Shown here one piece after another: positions 3,692-9,089 of a DNA stretch of 9,089 nucleotides (position 1 is the stretch's first letter; each line of letters begins with the position of its first letter). The notes under the pieces were generated by a model. It had not been told where the DNA came from, made no database searches, and saw nothing but the letters and a program-made list of their open reading frames with translations. The stretch covers positions 1 through 9,089 of the forward strand of contig CAZVYG010000129.1 in NCBI GenBank assembly GCA_964631605.1, written 5' to 3'. The stretch is from JARKQH01 sp964631605. GTDB lineage: Bacteria; Verrucomicrobiota; Verrucomicrobiia; Limisphaerales; UBA8199. The translations under genes and the position numbers were made by a program.

Positions 3692-6600
3692 ATGGTATCG
3701 CGAGCAACTGAACGAATCAACTTCGGAAAGATTAAAGAAATCATCGCCCCGCCGAACCTGATCGAGTTGCAAACCAACTCGTACAAGGAGTTTCTGCAGG
3801 CGGACGTCGCCCCCGGCAAACGCAAAAACGTCGGGCTTCAGGCCGTATTCACCGAAGTGTTCCCCATCGAAAGCTACGACGGGAAATGTGTGCTTGACTT
3901 CCACTCCTACGAGATCGGCGAGCCCAAGGTGGATTGGCTGGAGTGTCTGCGCGAGGGCCTCACCTACGGCGCCCCCCTTTATGTCACCTTCCTGCTCAAG
4001 GAAGAGAAAGGGACCAAGGAAGAAAAAGTCTTCATGGGCGAGCTGCCTTTGATGACGCCCCAGGGGACCTTCGTCATCAACGGCGCCGAACGGGTCATTG
4101 TCAGCCAGTTGCACCGCTCTCCGGGGCTCGCCTTCGAGGCCACGGTTCATCCTAACGGCAAAACCCTCCACTCCTTCCGCATCATCCCGGACCGCGGCTC
4201 GTGGTACGAAGCCCAGTTCGACACCAGCGACTTGCTCTACGTCTATCTGGACCGCAAGAAGCGCCGCCGCAAGTTTCTCACCACCACGTTCTTCCGCGCC
4301 CTGGCCTTCCTCGACGGCGAAACCAAGGGCAAAGACCAGGAGAAAAACCGCGGCACCGACGAAGAAATTCTCAAGCTCTTCTATGAGATCGAAGAACTGA
4401 GCGTCAAAGAGGCCGAAAAACGCGATGACCTCGCCAACAAGGTCTTGATCCACGACGTGGTGGACGAGGACAAGGGCTTGGTCGTGGCCCGCGCCTTCGA
4501 GCCGCTTTCCAAAGCGGTCGTAAAGCAAATCGCCGAGCTGGGTGTCACCCGCATGAAAGTCGTGGATACCAGCGTGGACGAGGGGATCATCATCAAGTGC
4601 ATGAAGAAGGATCCCGCCAAAAACGAGGAGGAGGCGCTGAAAGACATCTACCGGCGCCTGCGCCCCGGCGATCCCCCCACCTCGGCCAACGCCCGGGCCC
4701 TGATCAAACGCCTCTTCTTCGATCCCAAGCGGTACGATTTGGGACGAGTGGGACGCTACAAGATCAACCAGAAACTGGGCATCAAGGGCGGCGATTCACG
4801 CATCTTAACCAAGAACGATCTGGTCGCGGCCACCAAATACCTGCTCCGCCTCAAAAAAGGCGAGGGGAGCCTCGACGACATTGATCACCTGGGCAGCCGG
4901 CGGGTGCGCACGGTGGGAGAATTGCTCGCCAACCAGTGCCGCGTCGGGCTGGCCCGCACTGAACGCTTGGTCAAGGAACGCATGACGCTCTTTGATCAGG
5001 GGGCCGAGTCCATGTCCCCCCAAAAGCTCATCAACCCGAAGGCCCTCTCGGCGGTGATCCGCGACTTCTTCGGCCGCAGCCAACTGTCGCAGTTCATGGA
5101 CCAGATCAACCCCCTGGCCGAGCTGACTCACAAGCGCCGCTTGTCGGCTCTCGGCCCGGGCGGCCTCTCGCGCGACCGCGCGGGATTCGAAGTCCGGGAC
5201 GTGCACCCTTCACACTACGGGCGCATCTGCCCCGTCGAGACGCCCGAAGGCCCCAACATCGGCTTGATCGCCTCCCTGGCGACCTTCGCCCGAATCAACG
5301 ATTTCGGCTTCCTCGAAACCCCCTACCGCAAAGTCGAAAACGGCAAGGTGACCAATCACCTGGAATACCTCACGGCGGACCGCGAGGAATCCTACGTCAT
5401 TGCCCAGGCCAACTCGCCCATCAAGGACAACGGCCACTTCGCCACCGACCGCGTCGTCTGCCGCGGCAAGGGCGATTTCATTGATGTCGAGCCCGCCCGG
5501 GTGGATTACATGGACGTCTCGCCCAAACAGTTGGTCTCCGTGGCCGCGAGCCTGATCCCCTTCCTGGAACATGACGACGCCAACCGCGCCCTCATGGGCT
5601 CCAACATGCAGCGTCAGGCTGTGCCCCTGCTGGTCACCGAAGCGCCCCTGGTGGCCACCGGACTCGAGGAACGCGTCGCCCGCGACTCCCGCGCCGTCAT
5701 CGTGGCCGAAGAGGGCGGTAAAGTCGCCTCAGTCACGGGCAACCAGATCGTTATCACCCCCGACGGCAAGGTTCCCGAGGGCAAGAAGAAGTTGAAGCAC
5801 GATCCCGAAAAGGGAGTTTACGTTTACCAGGTGCGCAAATTCATGCGGTCCAACGCCGCCACCTGCATCAACCAAAAAATTGTCGTGCGCAAGGGCGACA
5901 CCGTCAAGAAAGGCCAGGTCATCGCCGACGGCCCCTGCACTCAGGGCGGGGAACTGGCGCTCGGCCACAATGTCCTCGTGGCCTTCATGCCCTGGAACGG
6001 TTATAACTTCGAGGACGCCATCCTCATCAGCGAACGCATCGTCAAAGAGGACGTGTTCACCTCGATCCACATTGACGAATTCGAGGTCGGCGCCCGCGAC
6101 ACCAAGCTCGGCCCCGAGGAAATCACCCGCGACATTCCCAACCTGGGCGATGAAGCGCTCAAGAACCTCGGCCCCGACGGCGTCATCCGCGTCGGCGCCG
6201 AGGTCAAGCCCGGCGACATCCTCGTCGGCAAAATCACTCCCAAGAGCGAAACCGAACTGGCCCCCGAAGAGCGCTTGCTGCGCGCCATCTTCGGCGAAAA
6301 GGCCGCGGATGTAAAAGACACCTCCCTCAAAGTGCCCTCGGGCACTTATGGCATTGTCATGGACGTCAAGGTTTCCGCCAAGAAAGAGGCGGAGCGCGAG
6401 GAACGCGCGGCCATGTCCGAAGAAAAGCGACATGCCAGGGAAGTGGAGGAGGAGTACCGGAAAAAGACCGAGGAACTGCGCGAGCAGTTGACCGAGGCGC
6501 TCAGCAACATCCTGCTCGGCGAGAAAATCCCGCTGGACGTTGTGAACAGCGAGACGGGCGAAATCATCATCCCGGCCAACCGGAAGATCACCAAGACGCT

Positions 6601-7549
6601 CCTGCGCAAGCTCTCCCAAGTGTATGACCGGATCGAAATAGATCCGTCCCCCATCCGCAACAAGATCAACGAGATCATCGGCAGCTTCAAAAAGAAGTTC
6701 GATGACCTCCAAATGCAGTACGATGAGGAAATCGAGCGCGCCGAGTCCGGCGAAGGGGTGGACAGCGGCGTCATCAAGTCGGTCAAGGTCTATATCGCCT
6801 CGAAACGTAAACTGTCGGTCGGGGACAAGATGGCCGGCCGGCACGGCAACAAGGGCGTGGTGGCCAAAATCGTCGCCGAAGAAGACATGCCCTTCCTCGC
6901 CGACGGCACCCCCGTGGACATCGTGCTGAACCCGCTGGGCGTTCCTTCGCGCATGAACGTGGGCCAGGTGCTGGAAACCCACCTGGGCTGGGCCGCCAAG
7001 CTCCTGGGACTCAAGTTCGCCACGCCCGTGTTCGACGGCATCAAGGAAAAAGACATCCGCGAATACCTCAAACAGGCCAACCTCCCCGAGCACGGCAAGA
7101 CCCGCCTTTACGACGGGCGCACCGGCGAGCCCTTCGACCAGGAAATCGTCGTGGGCTACATCTACATGATGAAACTCGGCCACCTGGTGGCGGACAAAAT
7201 TCACGCCCGCGCCGTCGGGCCCTACTCCCTGGTCACCCAGCAACCGCTGGGCGGCAAGGCGCAGTACGGCGGCCAGCGCTTCGGCGAAATGGAAGTCTGG
7301 GCCATGGAAGCCTACGGCGCCGCCTACACCCTCCAGGAATTGCTCACCGTCAAATCCGACGATGTGCAGGGGCGCACGCGAATTTACGAAAGCATTGTCA
7401 AAGGCGACAACAGTCTCGAGGCCGGCATTCCCGAATCCTTCAACGTGCTGGTGAAGGAAATGCAATCCCTCGGGCTGGATGTGAAGGTGGGGTACTCCAA
7501 CCCGGTGGATCAACCGGCCGAGCCAAGCACGATCCTGGCTGCGGTCTGA
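3692..7549 (+). CDS. rpoB: DNA-directed RNA polymerase subunit beta
   Basis: A 1285-residue beta subunit of core RNA polymerase. Order of landmarks: N-terminal protrusion and lobe (NFGKIKEIIAPPNLIELQ near the start; FVINGAERVIVSQLHRSPG at about 127-145); rifampicin region FFGRSQLSQFMDQINPL (459-475) running into THKRRLSALGPGGLSRDR; GRICPVETPEGPNIGLI (510-526); the active-centre segment PWNGYNFEDAI (767-777), with Glu774-Asp775 matching E. coli 813-814; and DKMAGRHGNKG (1045-1055), with Lys1046 and Lys1054 matching E. coli 1065 and 1073. The C-terminus YGGQRFGEMEVWAMEAYGAA forms the clamp/anchor part. A charged, probably coiled-coil insertion (about 897-1027) lies where many Gram-negative beta subunits carry the beta-i9 insert. 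No frameshift or truncation is seen. Confidence 0.99.
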   Translation: MVSRATERINFGKIKEIIAPPNLIELQTNSYKEFLQADVAPGKRKNVGLQAVFTEVFPIESYDGKCVLDFHSYEIGEPKVDWLECLREGLTYGAPLYVTFLLKEEKGTKEEKVFMGELPLMTPQGTFVINGAERVIVSQLHRSPGLAFEATVHPNGKTLHSFRIIPDRGSWYEAQFDTSDLLYVYLDRKKRRRKFLTTTFFRALAFLDGETKGKDQEKNRGTDEEILKLFYEIEELSVKEAEKRDDLANKVLIHDVVDEDKGLVVARAFEPLSKAVVKQIAELGVTRMKVVDTSVDEGIIIKCMKKDPAKNEEEALKDIYRRLRPGDPPTSANARALIKRLFFDPKRYDLGRVGRYKINQKLGIKGGDSRILTKNDLVAATKYLLRLKKGEGSLDDIDHLGSRRVRTVGELLANQCRVGLARTERLVKERMTLFDQGAESMSPQKLINPKALSAVIRDFFGRSQLSQFMDQINPLAELTHKRRLSALGPGGLSRDRAGFEVRDVHPSHYGRICPVETPEGPNIGLIASLATFARINDFGFLETPYRKVENGKVTNHLEYLTADREESYVIAQANSPIKDNGHFATDRVVCRGKGDFIDVEPARVDYMDVSPKQLVSVAASLIPFLEHDDANRALMGSNMQRQAVPLLVTEAPLVATGLEERVARDSRAVIVAEEGGKVASVTGNQIVITPDGKVPEGKKKLKHDPEKGVYVYQVRKFMRSNAATCINQKIVVRKGDTVKKGQVIADGPCTQGGELALGHNVLVAFMPWNGYNFEDAILISERIVKEDVFTSIHIDEFEVGARDTKLGPEEITRDIPNLGDEALKNLGPDGVIRVGAEVKPGDILVGKITPKSETELAPEERLLRAIFGEKAADVKDTSLKVPSGTYGIVMDVKVSAKKEAEREERAAMSEEKRHAREVEEEYRKKTEELREQLTEALSNILLGEKIPLDVVNSETGEIIIPANRKITKTLLRKLSQVYDRIEIDPSPIRNKINEIIGSFKKKFDDLQMQYDEEIERAESGEGVDSGVIKSVKVYIASKRKLSVGDKMAGRHGNKGVVAKIVAEEDMPFLADGTPVDIVLNPLGVPSRMNVGQVLETHLGWAAKLLGLKFATPVFDGIKEKDIREYLKQANLPEHGKTRLYDGRTGEPFDQEIVVGYIYMMKLGHLVADKIHARAVGPYSLVTQQPLGGKAQYGGQRFGEMEVWAMEAYGAAYTLQELLTVKSDDVQGRTRIYESIVKGDNSLEAGIPESFNVLVKEMQSLGLDVKVGYSNPVDQPAEPSTILAAV

Positions 7550-7575
7550 ACAAGAGTCGAAAACGAGTTTATTTT

Positions 7576-7597
7576 TCGCGCGGGCTGTGACGCGCGA
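7576..7597 (+). other. stem-loop in the rpoB-rpoC spacer
   Basis: TCGCGCG (7576-7582) pairs with CGCGCGA (7591-7597) around an 8-nt loop, inside the 60-bp gap between rpoB and rpoC. The T-run lies before the stem, not after, so it is not a terminator on the + strand. It could be a processing or translational-coupling element. Confidence 0.45.
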
Positions 7598-7609
7598 ACG
7601 CAAGAACCT

Positions 7610-9089
7610 ATGATTAGCACTAAAGAAAGCGCCCGGGAACTCCTCGGGCTGGACAAGGTCAATCAGGTGGAATACGTGGCGATCTCGGTCGCCTCGCCCG
7701 AAGCCATCCGGTCCTGGTCCAAGGGCGAAGTCAAAAACCCCGAAACCATCAATTACCGCACTTTCAAGCCCGAAAAGGGCGGCTTGTTCTGCGAGCGCAT
7801 TTTCGGCCCCGTCAAGGACTGGGAATGCTCCTGCGGCAAGTACAAGCGCATCAAACACCGCGGCGTCGTCTGCGACCGTTGCGGCGTCGAGGTCACCCTC
7901 GCCCGCGTCCGCCGCGAGCGCATGGGCCACATCGAGCTGGCGGTTCCCGTCTGCCATATCTGGTTCTTCAAGTGCATGCCCTCCCGCATCGGCCTGGTCC
8001 TGGACATGACTGCGCGGAACCTCGAACGGGTGATCTATTACGAGGACTACATGGTCATTGACCCGGGCTCGACACCCCTCAAGCAAAACCAGTTGTTGAG
8101 CGAGCACGAATACCGCGAAGCGCGGGAAACCTTCGGCGCCGAGGCCTTTGTCGCCAAAATGGGCGCCGAGGCGGTTCGCGACGCCTTGGCGAAGGTGGAC
8201 CTGGGCAAGCAAATCGAATTGTTGCAGCAGGCCATGACCGAAACCAAGAGCAAGCAGATTCGCAAGAAAATCGCCAAGCGCATCAAGCTGCTCCAGGGCC
8301 TGCAGTCCTCCAAAAGCCGCCCCGAATGGATGATCCTCACCGTCCTGCCGGTCATTCCCCCCGACCTCCGGCCCCTGGTGCCGCTGGAAGGCGGCCGGTT
8401 TGCCACCTCCGACCTAAACGACCTGTACCGGCGCGTCATCAATCGTAACAACCGGTTGCGCAACCTCCTCCAGCTTAAAACCCCCGAGGTGATAATCCGC
8501 AACGAGAAACGGATGCTCCAGGAAGCCGTGGACGCCCTGTTCGATAATGGCCGCCACGGCCGCGCCGTCACCGGCGCCGGCAACCGCGCGCTCAAATCCC
8601 TCAGCGACATGCTCAAAGGCAAGAGCGGCCGCTTCCGCCAGAACCTCCTGGGCAAACGCGTGGACTACTCGGGTCGCTCCGTCATCGTCATCGGTCCCGA
8701 ACTGAAGCTGCACCAGTGCGGCTTGCCCAAGAAAATGGCCCTGGTGCTTTTTGAGCCGTTCATCATCCGGCGCCTCAAGGAATTGGGCTACGTCCATACG
8801 GTCCGCTCCGCCAAGAAGATGATCGAACGGCAGACCACCGAGGTGTGGGACATCCTCGAGGAAGTCACCCGCGGACACCCCGTCCTGCTCAATCGCGCGC
8901 CGACGCTCCACCGCCTTTCCGTTCAGGCTTTCGAACCGCAACTCATCGAAGGCGAGGCCATCCGCATTCACCCGCTGGTCTGCACCGCCTACAACGCCGA
9001 CTTCGACGGCGACCAAATGGCCGTGCACGTCCCGCTCTCGGTTGAAGCCCAGATGGAGGCCCGCCTCCTCATGATGGCGCCCAACAACA
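7610..9089 (+). CDS. rpoC: DNA-directed RNA polymerase subunit beta' (5' part, cut by window end)
   Basis: The first 493 codons of the beta' subunit; the frame is open to the last base. The N-terminal zinc-binding domain has Cys73, Cys75, Cys88 and Cys91 (ECSCGKYK ... VVCDRCGVE), matching the four zinc ligands of bacterial beta'. Later come the clamp and rudder region (EWMILTVLPVIPPDLRPLVP, GGRFATSDLNDLYRRVINRN), switch 2 GKRVDYSGRSV (348-358) and the catalytic loop NADFDGDQMAVH (462-473), whose Asp464, Asp466 and Asp468 hold the active-site magnesium. The start MISTKESARELLGL... is one codon run before the conserved ISVASPEAIRSWSKGEVKNPETI. No Shine-Dalgarno sequence is seen before the ATG. 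The remaining two thirds of the gene lie beyond the window. Confidence 0.98.
   Translation, partial: MISTKESARELLGLDKVNQVEYVAISVASPEAIRSWSKGEVKNPETINYRTFKPEKGGLFCERIFGPVKDWECSCGKYKRIKHRGVVCDRCGVEVTLARVRRERMGHIELAVPVCHIWFFKCMPSRIGLVLDMTARNLERVIYYEDYMVIDPGSTPLKQNQLLSEHEYREARETFGAEAFVAKMGAEAVRDALAKVDLGKQIELLQQAMTETKSKQIRKKIAKRIKLLQGLQSSKSRPEWMILTVLPVIPPDLRPLVPLEGGRFATSDLNDLYRRVINRNNRLRNLLQLKTPEVIIRNEKRMLQEAVDALFDNGRHGRAVTGAGNRALKSLSDMLKGKSGRFRQNLLGKRVDYSGRSVIVIGPELKLHQCGLPKKMALVLFEPFIIRRLKELGYVHTVRSAKKMIERQTTEVWDILEEVTRGHPVLLNRAPTLHRLSVQAFEPQLIEGEAIRIHPLVCTAYNADFDGDQMAVHVPLSVEAQMEARLLMMAPNN

Noticed and set aside
3551..4528. Minus-strand open frame of 325 codons covering the rpoB leader and the 5' part of rpoB
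   Set aside because: Mostly antisense to conserved rpoB codons, no recognisable domain, and it would start inside rpoB.
5729..8212. Minus-strand open frame of 827 codons opposite rpoB and the start of rpoC
   Set aside because: It is antisense to two clearly conserved polymerase genes. Its length follows from the G/C-rich third codon positions, which remove stops on the opposite strand, and the product shows no recognisable family.

Overview
The window is a bacterial chromosomal segment holding the classic translation/transcription cluster in its usual order, all on the + strand: tRNA-Trp, tRNA-Ser, secE, nusG, rplK (L11), rplA (L1), rplJ (L10), rplL (L7/L12), rpoB and the first 493 codons of rpoC. 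The DNA is GC-rich with a strong bias for G or C at third codon positions. The RpoB rifampicin-region sequence (FFGRSQLSQFMDQ, with Arg after the Gly) and the overall protein character fit the Planctomycetes-Verrucomicrobia-Chlamydiae group. A Verrucomicrobiota (Pedosphaera/Limisphaera-like) source is my best guess, from memory of these families and not from a search.

Layout: 3-180 holds two tRNA genes with encoded CCA ends. 225-1054 holds secE and nusG, 23 bp apart. 1085-2922 holds rplK, rplA and rplJ, with a structured 143-bp spacer between rplK and rplA. 2923-3080 is a spacer with three hairpins before rplL. 3477-3691 is a 215-bp leader before rpoB that opens with a 12-bp GC-rich hairpin and short T-run, resembling the rplL-rpoB attenuator known from Escherichia coli, and continues with further competing inverted repeats and an imperfect direct repeat. 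3692-7549 is rpoB. 7610 to the window end is rpoC, cut by the window edge.

The products work together. L11, L1, L10 and L7/L12 build the L1 stalk, the GTPase-associated centre and the L7/L12 stalk of the 50S subunit. NusG links RNA polymerase to the ribosome or Rho. RpoB and RpoC form the polymerase active centre. SecE is part of the SecYEG translocon. The genes appear intact, with expected lengths and key residues. The window contains no mobile element, CRISPR array or evident new enzyme system. What is worth a second look lies in the spacers: stable hairpins in nearly every long spacer, a recurring GTGGCCA palindromic core in three of them, and a possible two-state fold around the rpoB start.
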